Shown piece after piece: positions 9,553-19,625 of a DNA stretch of 64,000 bases. The notes below the pieces were generated by a model. That model did not search any database. It worked only from the letters and a program-made list of their open reading frames with translations, and was not told where the DNA came from. The DNA is taken from the NCBI GenBank assembly GCA_012845835.1, contig JABAKD010000007.1, forward strand, positions 9,178,223 to 9,242,222. The letters are read 5' to 3'. Made by a program: the position numbers and the translations under genes. The DNA comes from Undaria pinnatifida. Lineage: Eukaryota > Sar > Phaeophyceae > Laminariales > Alariaceae. Each line of letters starts with the position of its first letter. Position 1 is the stretch's first letter.

Positions 9553-10250
9553 ATAATAGCGTAGATGCCTTTCCGACGTACAAATCGAATGTCCTTCCAT
9601 AAAGCAGCAGCAGTAGTACCTTGTTAGAATATGAAGTCGAACGATCGCACCATACAATGCAATATTGGTATTTTGCGCCAACCATTTGCCCATTTCCTTT
9701 CCCCCACATCTTCTCCTTTTTATCTAATATTTCTCCTTTCCCAATAATATATGATTTAGTTTCGATTAATAATATTGTTATTATTATTTTTGCCCTCTCC
9801 GCCAATATAGCGTAGATGCCTTTCCGATGTCAATCGAATATCCTTCCATAAAGCTGCAGTAACTAGTACCTATTGTGAAGTCGAATGATCGCACCATATA
9901 ATGCAATATTGGTATCTTGCGCCAACCGTTTGCCCATTTCCTTTCCCCCACATTTCTCCTTTTTATCTAATATTTCTCCTTTCCCAATATATGTTTTAGT
10001 TTTGATTAATATTATTATAATTATTTTTGCCCTCTCCGACAATGTAGCGTAGATGCCTTTCGATGTCAATCGAATGTCCTTCCATAAAGCTGCAGTAGAA
10101 CTAGTACCTAATATGAAGTCGAATGATCGCACCATATAATGCAATATTATTGGTATCTTGCGCCAACCATTTCCCATTTCCTTTCCCCCACATCTTCTCC
10201 TTTTTATCGAATATTTTCCCCTTGCCCAATATATGTTTTAGTTTTGATTA

Positions 10251-10512
<262 letters not shown>

Positions 10513-11186
10513 GCCCTCTCCGACAATGTAGCGTAGATACCTTTCCGATGTGTCAATCGAATATCCTTCCATAAAGCACCAGTAACTGGTACCTAATATG
10601 AAGTCGAATGATCGCACCATATAATGCAATACTTCGTATTAGTATCTTGCGCCAACCATTTGCCCATCATTTCCTTTCCCCCACATATTCTCCTTTTTAT
10701 CTAATATTTCTTCTTTCCCAATTGACTACAGTAGACTACGATCGTATATGTTTCTAGATGTTTGACAAGAGTTACTGTAATGTGAGAAAACAACAACAAC
10801 AACAATGTTTTAGTTTTGATGGATATTATTATTATTATTTTGCCCTCTCCGACAATGTAGCGTAGATGTGCCCTTCCGATGTAAATCGAATATCCTTCCA
10901 TAAAGCACCAGTAACTAGACTAAGTACCTAATATGAAGTCGAATGATCGCACCATATAATGCAATACTTCGTATTAGTATCTTGCGCCAACCATTTGCCT
11001 ATCGTTTCCTTTCCCCCACATTTTCTCCTTTTTATCTAATATTTCTCCTTTCCCATTGGACTACAGTATATGTTTTAGTTTTGATTAATATTATTATTAC
11101 TGTTTTTGCCCTCTCCGACAACATAGCGTAGATGCCTCTCCGATGTAAATCGAATATCCTTCCATAAAGCACCAATAACTGGTACC

Positions 11187-11188
11187 TA
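11187..11188. other. TA target duplication (left)
   Basis: TA directly before the transposon end CAGTCAAACC, matching TA at 12791-12792. The uninterrupted array unit reads GGTACCTAATATGAAGTCG at this place. Confidence 0.85.
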
Positions 11189-11213
11189 CAGTCAAACCCC
11201 GCTTAAAGACGCA
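11189..11213 (+). repeat. Left TIR of pogo-like element
   Basis: 25 bp starting CAGTCAAACC and ending AAAGACGCA; exact inverse of 12766-12790. Confidence 0.93.
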
Positions 11214-11394
11214 CTTCTTAAGTCAACTCCCCGCTATAAAGACGAAAAAAAAATCTGAACCAGGGTGCCCCGCAGATGTACAAGTTTAAGGGGGGTGTAT
11301 TGTTTACGCTGCGGGCCCCCCCAAAAAATGGTGCAGCACACCTGTAGACTGCCAGAGAGCGGTCTGCTGCTGCTGCTGCTGCTGCTGCGTGGAC

Positions 11395-12213
11395 ATGGAT
11401 AGATTCCTTTCGTCTGCTGACGGTCCGTCTGCCTCCAACACGAAAGCGTGTGGTGAACCAACATGCAAGATGAAATCTGTCCCGGTCTCAGCGATTCACC
11501 AGTGCCCTTGCGGGCGAGCCATGCATGGGTTTTGTGGTGTGGGCATCGGAGACGAAGGCTACGGGCAGCAGAGAATGTGCACAGACTGCCAGAAGAGAGC
11601 AGGTGGAGATAAGACCGACATCCTTCCCAGGGAGCACCAAAACACGCTCAAGGGCAAGGACACGCGGCTGGACCGAGAGGACAAGGAGGACACGTCCATC
11701 ATCGACGACCTCTGCGGAATGGTGTCCAAGATGTCTATGCCAGCCAGCGTCACGGACTCTAGGTCCATGGCGCGAGTGTTGACGGACAACTTGTTCGTCG
11801 AGGAAGCCCCTGGCCTCACGGAGGCTGAAGTGCGTGAGGCAGTGAAGACGTGGCTTAGTGTAGAGGACGACCCAGAGGTGTTGGAGGAAGAAATCGCAAT
11901 GGAACTGCAGGCTGTAGACGAGCACCTTGCCAACGTGACCCTCAGTGACGATGACGATGTGTCCAGCGAAGAGGAAGGCGACGGTAGGCCAGAGTCGTGC
12001 ATGACAACGTCGCTTACAGAGGCCGACGTCCGCTCTCGCCTCGAGGAGTGCCGCTCCTTTTTCAACGCGAAAGGGAAGAACGGCGAGTACAGCGAAACCC
12101 TGTACCTTCTTTCGAGGACTGTGCATTCGTTCACTCATGAAACTCAAGTCAACCGAAGAGCGAAGCAGGGGGGCGAGGTGCAGGCCACTCTTGGCGACAT
12201 GTGGGGGCGGTAG
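11395..12213 (+). CDS. Transposon ORF: PHD-like zinc finger, acidic tail protein, 272 aa
   Basis: Start chosen at the first ATG (context GTGGACATGG); an upstream in-frame GTG at 11389 is less likely. Residues 19-65 form C-x4-C-x12-C-x-C-x4-H-x2-C-x14-C-x2-C (C19, C24, C37, C39, H44, C47, C62, C65), the ligand order of a C4HC3 PHD-type cross-brace finger. Residues 66-135 are charged. Two related helical motifs, GLTEAEVREAV (140-150) and SLTEADVRSRL (206-216), flank a glutamate/aspartate-rich block (157-197). Residues 263-270, QATLGDMW, resemble a PCNA-binding PIP box. Pogo-family transposases are known to have an acidic C-terminal tail with such a box. No HTH or DDE domain is present. I infer a derivative of a pogo transposase C-terminus, or a second element-encoded protein. 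It is unbroken, while neighbouring repeats are decayed. Confidence 0.8.
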   Translation: MDRFLSSADGPSASNTKACGEPTCKMKSVPVSAIHQCPCGRAMHGFCGVGIGDEGYGQQRMCTDCQKRAGGDKTDILPREHQNTLKGKDTRLDREDKEDTSIIDDLCGMVSKMSMPASVTDSRSMARVLTDNLFVEEAPGLTEAEVREAVKTWLSVEDDPEVLEEEIAMELQAVDEHLANVTLSDDDDVSSEEEGDGRPESCMTTSLTEADVRSRLEECRSFFNAKGKNGEYSETLYLLSRTVHSFTHETQVNRRAKQGGEVQATLGDMWGR

Positions 12214-12765
12214 TTTTTTTTTTTTTGTGGAGGGCATATAGCAATGGGCCTGTTTGTGATGTACGGTTCTCTTGTTGTTGTCTAGCGTTGTTTATCTTCA
12301 CCGTTTTTCTGAGTTGATGTCCATCTGTGTCCTTATCAGGTAGGATTTGACATGTCAAAGTTGGAACAGAGGTGGTGAATGATATATCGGCGAGGTTTCC
12401 AACATGAGGACGAGAAGATAATAAGAAAAACACAGTCGACACCAACCGAGAGAGAGAGTTCACTGCAGTCATAATAACCTTCATCCTGCAACATTGAACC
12501 CACTTCTCGGAGCATTTTATTTCGGGCGGTGGGGTGCGGCAACTACTGTATAAACTTGGTTTTTAAGTACATTCCACTTTCAACCACGGCAACGTTGTGA
12601 CGGTCAGATTTGTGGATTCTCGTTTCGTTATAGTATACCTGCTGCAACGGCGCGTCTTTTGATGTATGTTATGCCTCCATCGGCCCCGGGGATGGTGCGT
12701 TATCGTCCCCGGAATCTTAAAGACGATTCCCCGCGTTAAAGACGCCTTGAAAAAAAGTACCGATA
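12214..12765 (+). other. Non-coding 3' part of pogo-like element
   Basis: Begins with a T run after the stop codon. No long frame continues. Near 12715-12760 lie subterminal repeats (CTTAAAGACGATTCCCCGCG, TTAAAGACGCC) that mimic the TIR. Confidence 0.7.
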
Positions 12766-12790
12766 TGCGTCTTTAAGCGGGGTTTGACTG
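12766..12790 (-). repeat. Right TIR of pogo-like element
   Basis: Begins TGCGTCTTTAAGCGGGG and ends TTTGACTG; inverse of 11189-11213. Followed by TA at 12791-12792. Confidence 0.93.
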
Positions 12791-12970
12791 TACTATGAAG
12801 TCGAATGATCGCACCATAATGCAGTAGCGAGTGGTGTCTTCCGCCAACCATTTGCCCATTTCCTTTCCCCACATCTGTCTCCTTTTATCTACGACGCTAC
12901 TACTGTATTTCCTTTCCCTATATATATTTAGTATGAGAACAACGACAACAATGCTCAACACCATGAAATT
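12791..12970 (+). repeat. Array U, sixth unit resumed
   Basis: CTATGAAGTCGAATGATCGC continues the unit interrupted at 11188. It decays after about 180 bp. Confidence 0.85.
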
Positions 12971-13264
12971 AAACACAGAACTTTCATCTCATGTTCACAA
13001 TTAATCCCAAGCCGGCCACAGAGACACTCTGATAACTACATGAAACAGTGTTATTATAGATAAATATCGGCGCTTGCTTGTGAGCGTTGAGTAAACGCGA
13101 GGCTTGATGGGTAAGTTTATTCTGATGCTCGTTGATGAATTGGCGAAGACCCCTTGAGTCGCTTCCCAACCTGGGCAGTACCTGTATACAGAAAAACGGA
13201 AAAGCCACGCTACGCAAGGCATTGAGCCGCAAATATACGTTCGTTCGCATACGAACATACATAG

Positions 13265-14035
13265 GATTAAATATTATAAAGTTGAAAATGTACACTCCAG
13301 CTAGCTGTGAGATCGAGGATTTCGTCGAAACTCATCTTTACAAGCTGTGTGTGATACTCCGATCGCGCGTATTACGGGTTGTGTGTCCTCATTTAGGATA
13401 TAGGTGGGCGCCTCCCCTTGCAACTACAGTGTAGCTATCGGGGTCAACAGGGTGATGTTAGTCAGTCTGTGGCGCGGAAACTATGAAAACCCGTTTTTGA
13501 GGGGAACAGAATCTGACTGCGACTGTGGAAGGGAATGCATCAGTTTATCAAGTGAATCCTGTAAGTCGAATAACCGGTGAGGGGAGGGAGAAATTTTTAC
13601 GGACGTGGGGGCCTGGGTTTGATCAAGAGGGAGCGGGGGGGGCGGGGAGCGGGGGGGGCAGCTCAATCTGTGCGTAGAAACTATAAAACCTACCCTGTAA
13701 GTCGTACAACCAGTCGAGAGGGCGGGGCATTGGAGGGGGTGGGGGTGGGGGTGAGGGGGGAAGGGGGGGGGGGGGGGGGGGGCAGAAAGGGTTTTTATAC
13801 AAACATCTTCAGGTCGCATAGATGTAGGGGTTTGCTATACGCGTGGTACTAGGTCTAGGCGATGGTGCAGGTGGTGGGGAAGGAGGGGGCGTTGGGAGGG
13901 GGACTGAATGAAAGCTACGTCGTGGATGGCTAGAAAGTAAATGACGTTCTATCCATTGCGTAGAAGTGTTTATTACTCTGGCCGATTTCGATTGTAGGTA
14001 GTGCGTTTGAACAAAGGGGGGAGGAATATATATAT
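13265..14035 (-). repeat. Repeat F, copy 5 (long)
   Basis: Reverse copy. The 3' block is at 13270-13460, then sub-units with G runs, then the distal part (TTTGCTATACGCGTGGTACTA, GTGTTTATTACTCTGGCCGA) that is otherwise seen only in the longest copy at 60350-61447. Confidence 0.8.
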
Positions 14036-14040
14036 ATATA

Positions 14041-14140
14041 TATTATGCGCGATCGGAGTATCACACACAGCTTGCAAAGATGAGTTTCGACAAAATATTC
14101 GATCTCACAGCTGTAGTGTATCATTTTTATATTATAATAG
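14041..14140 (+). repeat. Repeat F, 3'-end fragment
   Basis: 5'-truncated copy in opposite orientation to 13265-14035, joined through a (TA)n run at 14026-14043. Confidence 0.75.
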
Positions 14141-14149
14141 AGTCTATAC

Positions 14150-14590
14150 ATAGAATGTGCGCTTTGCAATGAACTACTTGCCCAAGCGTTTGCGATGGAT
14201 CGACCGAACGGTCGTTGTTAGCACGTCCTTCGTTCATCACACAATAGTCCCGCGGCACCCTGAACATTTTACAAAACACTACTGACTGCACTACTACTAG
14301 TCGCCGTGCTCTCTTGGAGTAAAAGGCAGTGATTTGGCTGACTGTACTAATAGCAAGTTATGCACTAAGAGGAAGGATTTATACAATCTATCATGCGGCG
14401 CCAGGAACACAGCGCAGTAACACTGCTGCCTATGTTCTTTGGGTACTCGTACAAGGCTTTGAGTTAGCTGACTATACCAATAGTAACGTATGCTATTCAT
14501 AGGAATGCGTCACCGGCTAGCTAGGTATTAGTCTGGCTAAGTATTGTGGAATGCTTTTTACTACATACAGAGCACGTCGTCACCAACACA
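14150..14590. other. Unassigned stretch
   Basis: AT-moderate DNA with a GTACTAATAG/CTATACCAATAGTAA echo (14344, 14473) but no gene or known repeat. Confidence 0.35.
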
Positions 14591-14591
14591 T

Positions 14592-14690
14592 CAAGTAGTT
14601 CCACCAAAACACACCACAACACCATCATCACCACCACCACCACCACCAACAACAACAACACCCCAACACCACCACCAACAACAACATAAC
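14592..14690. repeat. CAC/CAA trinucleotide tract
   Basis: Interspersed CAC, CAA and CCA triplets (ACCACCACCACCACCACC then AACAACAACAACA). Confidence 0.9.
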
Positions 14691-15100
14691 TAGGTGCCGG
14701 CGCGGTAACTTTCAGCCTTTTTCACGGGTCTGTATAATATCTCTTAATAGCCGCATCGCTTCTCGCGGGTCGGATGGGGTTTCCACCCTGTTAAAGTGCG
14801 GCCTTGGAAGGCCGGTAATTACCTGCTCCCGATAGGCCATATTGGCCGTTTTCGTTTATGATGGGATGGCGTTTTGTATTCGGGATAATACGGAGACGGA
14901 GCGAGACTCGTGCCTTCCGTCCCAGTTGTCATTCACGATCATGACGAGCTAGAATAGTTTCCAAAGGCTGGGTGCTTCTGTTCCGCTTATAGAACTGAGC
15001 TGACCCAAGTGAGTATCACCGAGGGCATGCCCGCTTGGTCGACCTGCAGGGGATACTATTTGTGTGCTGCTGCGTCTCACCCCTATCAACTTGACAAATG
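14691..15100. other. Unassigned stretch
   Basis: More complex sequence than its surroundings. Frames on both strands are broken by stops and no protein family was recognised. Confidence 0.4.
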
Positions 15101-15129
15101 GCGTCGACGGCAGGGCTTAAACACACACA

Positions 15130-15385
15130 TATATACACATATACTCGATTTCTGACCGGCCCGTGATACATCTAAAAAAATCCTGACCGAACGCCGTGAT
15201 TTTTTTTTCGACCACCTTCTTGACCCGGCCCGACGACTTGATCCGCAACGTTTTCGCATTAGAAACCTCCTGACTCGCGACCCGCGGGCCGACTCGCGAC
15301 CACAGAATAAGTGGCGTCGATGGCAGAACTTAAAACACACACACCTTGACCCCTGCTCAATCTGACCCGACCCGTGATATCTCAA
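15130..15385 (-). repeat. Repeat Q-related (GACCC-rich)
   Basis: TGACCGGCCCGTGATA, TTGACCCGGCCCGACGACTT, AACCTCCTGACTCGCGACCC and CTGACCCGACCCGTGATA match the pentamer-rich Q family. Confidence 0.55.
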
Positions 15386-15714
15386 GGGGTTGGCGTTGTT
15401 TGGCAAGGGCGCTGTAAAACTTGCCGTTCACTGCGTGAGCTAGACAACCAGTGCATGCCCTTTTTTTTGTTTTGTTTTTGGCGGTCACCGCGTGATGGTT
15501 ATCGAGTTTGACCATATTGCGCGGGGTGTTGTTGTTGTTGTTCTCACATTAACTTGCATATAATCAAGTGTGGATAACCCTAACTCCGTACAAGGGGCAC
15601 AAGGGGAATGATCGCATCACGTAGTGTGAATATGGTAAGGCACCCACGAGGCAGTTACATATAGTAATAACCATTGCTGTCTCTGCAGTGGTCACGCTAT
15701 AACACGAGGTATAA

Positions 15715-15970
15715 CTCATTGGCGCTGTCATCCATGAGCAAGAAAGTAGGCACAAGGTGCCGAAGTCCGTCTTACGAGCGGTTCTTGGAAGGATGCAGTT
15801 CAGCCTTTTTGCGACTCGCCGAACACCCACCCGGCGCTTCGCGCTTGGTGCACGCAATGTCTGCCTGGTTGGTTAAAACCCGACGTGCTCCGTCCCGGCA
15901 TAGTAGGGATGCGAGGGTCCACGGTCATGGGATTACGGCCATGCACAAACTGAGTACACCCCCCCCCCCT
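15715..15970 (-). repeat. Repeat G, copy 3
   Basis: Reverse complement of G: AATGTCTGCCTGGTTGGTT, ACGTGCTCCGTCCCGGCATA, CGCCGAACACCCACCCGGCG. Bounded by a C run at 15960. Confidence 0.75.
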
Positions 15971-15974
15971 AAAC

Positions 15975-16140
15975 CGTAGCCGTGGTCTCTCCTGGCATCT
16001 TGTGATGTGTTGTGTGTTGTCTTCACGTCTTCACATTAAATTGATTATTTCTACCCAACGTCATCATCACTAGGCCACGCAGTCGGTGTCACTCCTGATC
16101 CTTCATGCTAGACAGATACAAATTCTGTTGAAACAGAAAA
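15975..16140 (+). repeat. Repeat L, copy 1
   Basis: Shares TGTGTGTTGTCTTCAC, CTACCCAACGTCATCA-like and CATGCTAGACAGATAC with 41440-41600. An A-rich stretch follows to 16340. Confidence 0.5.
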
Positions 16141-16357
16141 AAACCCAACAAAATAATCACAAAGGAGGAGACGGAAGCAATTTGAAACCTCAGCGTGCGT
16201 ACTGGGCACGAGCAACGTAGCCAAAGAAAACAAAAAAAAAACAGACCGAACAAGAAACTGGAAAACAAACTAAACCAAAACTAGAAAAATAGAATAACAA
16301 AAAAAAACAGAAGGACTCGTGGAATGGAACATAAAGAAAGCCATTTTTTTTTTTTTT

Positions 16358-16460
16358 TTTTCATCCTCCGGCGGATGGGAAAAAATAAAGCTTTAGCTCA
16401 CCATACTTCCACGTATTTTCATACGCGTCGTGTGTCGATTTAACTCAGTTGCTTTCGCGT
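16358..16460 (-). repeat. Repeat C, copy 1
   Basis: TCATCCTCCGGCGGATGGG, AAAGCTTTAGCTCACCATAC, TTCCACGTATTTTCATACGC and CGATTTAACTCAGTTGCTTT define the family; preceded by a T run. Confidence 0.75.
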
Positions 16461-16599
16461 TTTTACTCATCGCGTGTTGATCAAGGTCACGTCACCTGCG
16501 TAAGCTTGCCCTGCGTGCCGTATGCAGTGGATATTACCGCGCGCGGTATTTATTTTCCGAAAGAAGGAGGAGAAGCAGAACGGGAAGTGATTGCTCTAC

Positions 16600-16840
16600 C
16601 CCTCAAAGCTCACCCTTCACTTGACTCGCCAAACAACCTCTACCCGTCACAGCTCCCCCTTCATGCGACTCGCCGAACACCCTTGCGGCGCGCCCTCGCG
16701 CTTCAGGTGCAGCAACGTCTGCCTGATCACTGCCGCACGGCAAAAACAACCCCAGACAAATGTTCAAGCAACACTTTGTCCACAAATTATACGTTGGTGT
16801 GGCAGTTCGAAGTGGGTCAATAACACGGCCATGCATCAAC
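16600..16840 (-). repeat. Repeat G, diverged copy 4
   Basis: GCGACTCGCCGAACACCC, GCGCTTCAGGTGCAGCAACG and TCTGCCTGATCACTGCC are decayed matches to G in reverse orientation. Confidence 0.5.
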
Positions 16841-16919
16841 GGGCAACGAAGGTCACTCCACGCGGCGTAGACAGGCGCTCAACTTTCTCGTCTTACAGCC
16901 CGCATACACTCCCAAACTC

Positions 16920-17891
16920 TCATCTAGTTGCGGCCGTGTTAGCGGTAGCCTTACCCCCAGCCTTCGCGGCAGCGTTAGTCTTAGTCTTAGAGGTGGCGGC
17001 GACCCCCCCTCCCGATCGCGGGCGCGGGCGTCCACTTTTAGGCGAAGCCGCCATCCCCATCGCCCGGAAGCTGCTGCTACCTGAGGGGAGCGTTATTCTG
17101 CTCGCTGTAGTGCTACTAACACCGCCGCTGCCGCCGCTGTTGCTGCTGCTGCTGCTACCGCTAGCGCTGCCGGTGCTGCTTGTGCTGACGCTACTGCTAC
17201 TACCGCCGCCACTTGAAACCGCATCAGAAGGCACCGGCTCCGCGAGCGACTCATCAAACACCCCCCCATCTGCGCTACCCTCCCCCTCCTCCTCTTCCCA
17301 CCTCATATCTTGCTCCCCCTCCCCCCCCCCACTCCGTCCCCTCCCCCCCCACCCCCCCCCCTGCCACTTCTCCTCCTCGTCCTCGTCCCCCCCCCATCCC
17401 CCCTCCCCATCCGCTTCCTCTTCTCCTCGGCCTCTGTTTACACTGCCCTCAAACGATGCTGCATCGCTAACGCCCCCCACTCTTTCTCTCCCTTTCCTTA
17501 GCTCGACCTCGACTCCTAGCTCCCTTCCCCCGCCCCTGTCTTTGCCCAGAGCTTGACCAGGGGCTTGACCAGACGAAAATTCGCGAGACAAGCCTTCGCC
17601 AGGTAAGACGCTGCTAGATGAGGCTTCGCTAGATCCAGATAAGTCATCGCCAGATAAGCCATCATCAGATATGTCATCGCCAACTAAGACATCACCGGCT
17701 AGGGCATCACTATATAAGGCATCACCAGCTAAGACATCACTAGATAAGTCATTGCCAGATAAGGCATCCCCAGATAAAGCGTCCCCAGCTAAGACATCCT
17801 CAGATAAGGATTCGGCAAGAGCATCGACGGACCTCGCTTTGGTCTTAAGTGCAGCAGCAAGCCGGGCCATGACGGGCCTCTTGGCCTCCAT
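16920..17891 (-). CDS. Low-complexity protein with 5-residue repeats, about 323 aa
   Basis: Function not recognised. The frame runs from ATG at 17891 (context CACAACATGG) to a TGA at 16920-16922. It stays open upstream to about 17941, where an AG acceptor (AACCCAG) could make it a downstream exon. Residues from about 20 to 90 contain roughly a dozen (G/S)-D-x-L-(A/S) units (GDALSGDALSG), akin to but not matching the A(D/N)Lxx pentapeptide fold. Then come a Glu/Gly-rich acidic segment, a Ser/Gly-rich linker, and a basic Ala/Lys/Thr tail. Composition is strongly GC-biased compared with the flanks, and codons use mixed synonyms across the repeat. Probably a disordered host protein. A repeat-derived chance ORF is the alternative. 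Confidence 0.5.
   Translation of the reverse strand: MEAKRPVMARLAAALKTKARSVDALAESLSEDVLAGDALSGDALSGNDLSSDVLAGDALYSDALAGDVLVGDDISDDGLSGDDLSGSSEASSSSVLPGEGLSREFSSGQAPGQALGKDRGGGRELGVEVELRKGRERVGGVSDAASFEGSVNRGRGEEEADGEGGWGGDEDEEEKWQGGGWGGRGRSGGGEGEQDMRWEEEEGEGSADGGVFDESLAEPVPSDAVSSGGGSSSSVSTSSTGSASGSSSSSNSGGSGGVSSTTASRITLPSGSSSFRAMGMAASPKSGRPRPRSGGGVAATSKTKTNAAAKAGGKATANTAATR
17630..17826 (-). repeat. 15-bp coding minisatellite
   Basis: About 13 copies of a GATAAG(T/G)CATC(A/G)CCA-like unit in phase with the frame on the minus strand, each giving five residues (D-x-L-S-G). Confidence 0.85.
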
Positions 17892-17983
17892 GTTGTGCTC
17901 CAGCCAGGCTCCAACAGCGCTCGCCGACACCACGACACGCCCTGGGTTTCCAACCTTTAACGCGTTTCATGGAGAGAGTGAGG

Positions 17984-18016
17984 GACGGGATGGAGGGAGG
18001 GAGGGAGGGAGGGGAG
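17984..18016. repeat. GGGA tetranucleotide tract
   Basis: GGAGGGAGGGAGGGAGGG just upstream of the minus-strand ORF; could form a quadruplex on the G strand. Confidence 0.85.
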
Positions 18017-18019
18017 AGC

Positions 18020-18870
18020 GTCAAGTACGTACGGCGTACCTGGTATAAAATAGTACCCAGTCAGGGCCCAACAGCATGGTAGCGGTCGCTGACACGACCA
18101 TCCGTCCTGAGTTTTAAACTTTTCAGCCTTGCCATTGCAGAAGAGGCCTCTACACGCCCATCACGACAGGTCTCCTTCAAGCGGCATGTTTCACCAAAAT
18201 AATACGAATACGTATTATACCATACAGCGCAAGTTGTCGGATACATTTAGTGTTGGCTACTGACCACCAATGGCTACGTGCAGAATAAGCGTTTGCGTAT
18301 TTGCCGAAAAACGAACCCCATTACACCAGCGCTGTACCATTTTCTCTTCGCTTTGAACTCGTTAGCTATCGCTATCATAACAAGCATACGACCCCGAACG
18401 GCATTTTCATGCACGGTCCGACAGTAAACACAAGCTCGATATCACCAACGCCGGAAAACTTTGCGAAAACTCCGAGATCTTAGGGAGGGGACGATAAATG
18501 AGCATCCCCGGGTCACGTCAACCAGTGGATGTTCCAATCCTTTGTTCTACCTGCACGGGGATACGATTATCAACTAGTCTTGGGTTGATTTTGATATGAA
18601 TACCGCATGGCCTCAATTCCATGCCAAGCCTTAATTGTTGTTCATATCAGGCTTATGTTTATATATGGTCGGACTGGTACGTACCATTTATAAAAATATA
18701 CTCGTGCGTATCAGGTGCAGAACACTTTTGTTTGCAGTTTTCACTGTTCCCCCCCCCCCGTTTTGTTGCAAATAGTCTGGTGTGCTGGCTTGCATCTTTC
18801 TTTGGCGCGCGTGTTCATTGCGGTTAATGGCATAGCCAAATCACCATGCTGTATTTGGAATGTGCATCCA
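18020..18870. other. Unassigned stretch
   Basis: No recognised repeat except one TACCTGGTA at 18037. It could hold 5' exons or the promoter of the 16920-17891 gene, but I cannot place any. Confidence 0.35.
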
Positions 18871-18874
18871 TATC

Positions 18875-18992
18875 TCGTAATTTGTGACCACAGCGGTAGC
18901 AGCCCTCGTCTCTCCAGAAGGCATCGGCACGGACACTGCTTCACGGCTGGATGTAGATGGGTGGAAACATCAGTTTAATGTGAACACCACAC
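18875..18992 (+). repeat. Repeat R, copy 1
   Basis: CTCGTCTCT, AGAAGGCATCG, ACACTGCTT, GGCTGGATG and AGATGGGTGGAAACATCAGT match 34862-34992. Confidence 0.7.
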
Positions 18993-19099
18993 ATTGATGT
19001 CCTCCACTTCCCATTTACACATACATACCAGGCAGTGTATTCAGACGTTGTTCTTCTATTATTTCAACGTCATAATCTATGCTGTGGTCACCAAATTAC

Positions 19100-19560
19100 G
19101 GGGTGCGATGAAAATCGACGTGCGTAAAGAGCTGAAAAGTGGGAACGCCGAGCCCCGTGCGCGATACTTTTCTTTTTTTCCTTTTCAATCACCACGTTTG
19201 CTCTCCAGCTCAACCAACCCGTAGGAGAATTGTTTTCCTCTCGACGGCCTTCTGGGCAGAAGCCGTGAACCACAGTCGCAGGTGTCTTCCCTTCTCCCCT
19301 CCCCCCCCTCCCGTACTTGCGTTCGTTTTGATCGCGAACGCAAATACGGAAAACGAACGCAAGTACGGGGGGGGGGGGGGGGGGGGGGGGGGGCAAGGGA
19401 AGACGCCTGTGACTGTGGTCCACGGCTTCTGCCCAGAAGGTCGTCGAGAGGGTAAAAACCTCCTACGGGTTGGTTGAGCTAGAGAGCACACGTGGTGATC
19501 GAAAAGGAAATGAAGAAAAATATGCGCTCCACTTCCCACTTTCCTTTTCTTTTCTTTTCG
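19100..19560. repeat. Long hairpin (inverted repeat), unit 1
   Basis: Arms of about 160 bp (19140-19300 and 19391-19550) pair through CTCAACCAACCCGTAGGAG, TTCTGGGCAGAAGCCGTG and CACAGTCGCAGGTGTCTTCC and their complements. The arms resemble the 3' part of SINE H in both orientations. C and G runs lie inside the loop. Confidence 0.9.
19311..19368. repeat. Perfect inner palindrome
   Basis: CCGTACTTGCGTTCGTTTT and its exact complement (19-nt arms) separated by 20 nt, at the tip of the larger hairpin. Confidence 0.95.
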
Positions 19561-19625
19561 CGCTACGATAGAGGTGGCTCTTTTTTTTTTCGGCTAAAAA
19601 CGTTTTTTCCCAGTGACAGAGCTCC

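Larger units (their letters stand above)
11189..12790 (+). mobile_element. Pogo-like DNA transposon, 1602 bp
   Basis: Terminal inverted repeats CAGTCAAACCCCGCTTAAAG (continuing ACGCA) are identical at both ends, 25 bp each. TA flanks both sides and the host unit U is continuous without it. The subterminal motif CCCCGC(N)nTAAAGACG recurs near 11230 and 12730, typical of transposase binding sites. CAGT ends with TA duplications are characteristic of the pogo/Tigger branch of IS630-Tc1-mariner. The element carries one long ORF (11395-12213) without a visible DDE catalytic domain, so it is probably non-autonomous. About 500 bp after the ORF is non-coding. A (CTG)8 run precedes the ORF. Confidence 0.9.

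Noticed and set aside
11488-12237. 249- and 191-codon minus-strand frames across the transposon ORF
   Set aside because: Antisense shadows; the plus-strand frame alone has organised cysteines, start context and domain-like layout.
15030-15055. GGTCGACCTGCAGG resembling a cloning-vector polylinker
   Set aside because: Flanking sequence does not match any vector context, and short restriction-site overlaps occur by chance.
16591-17556. 321-codon plus-strand frame overlapping the 16920-17891 gene
   Set aside because: It is the antisense shadow of a GC-rich minus-strand ORF. It has Pro/Leu/Ser runs and its first third lies in repeat G.
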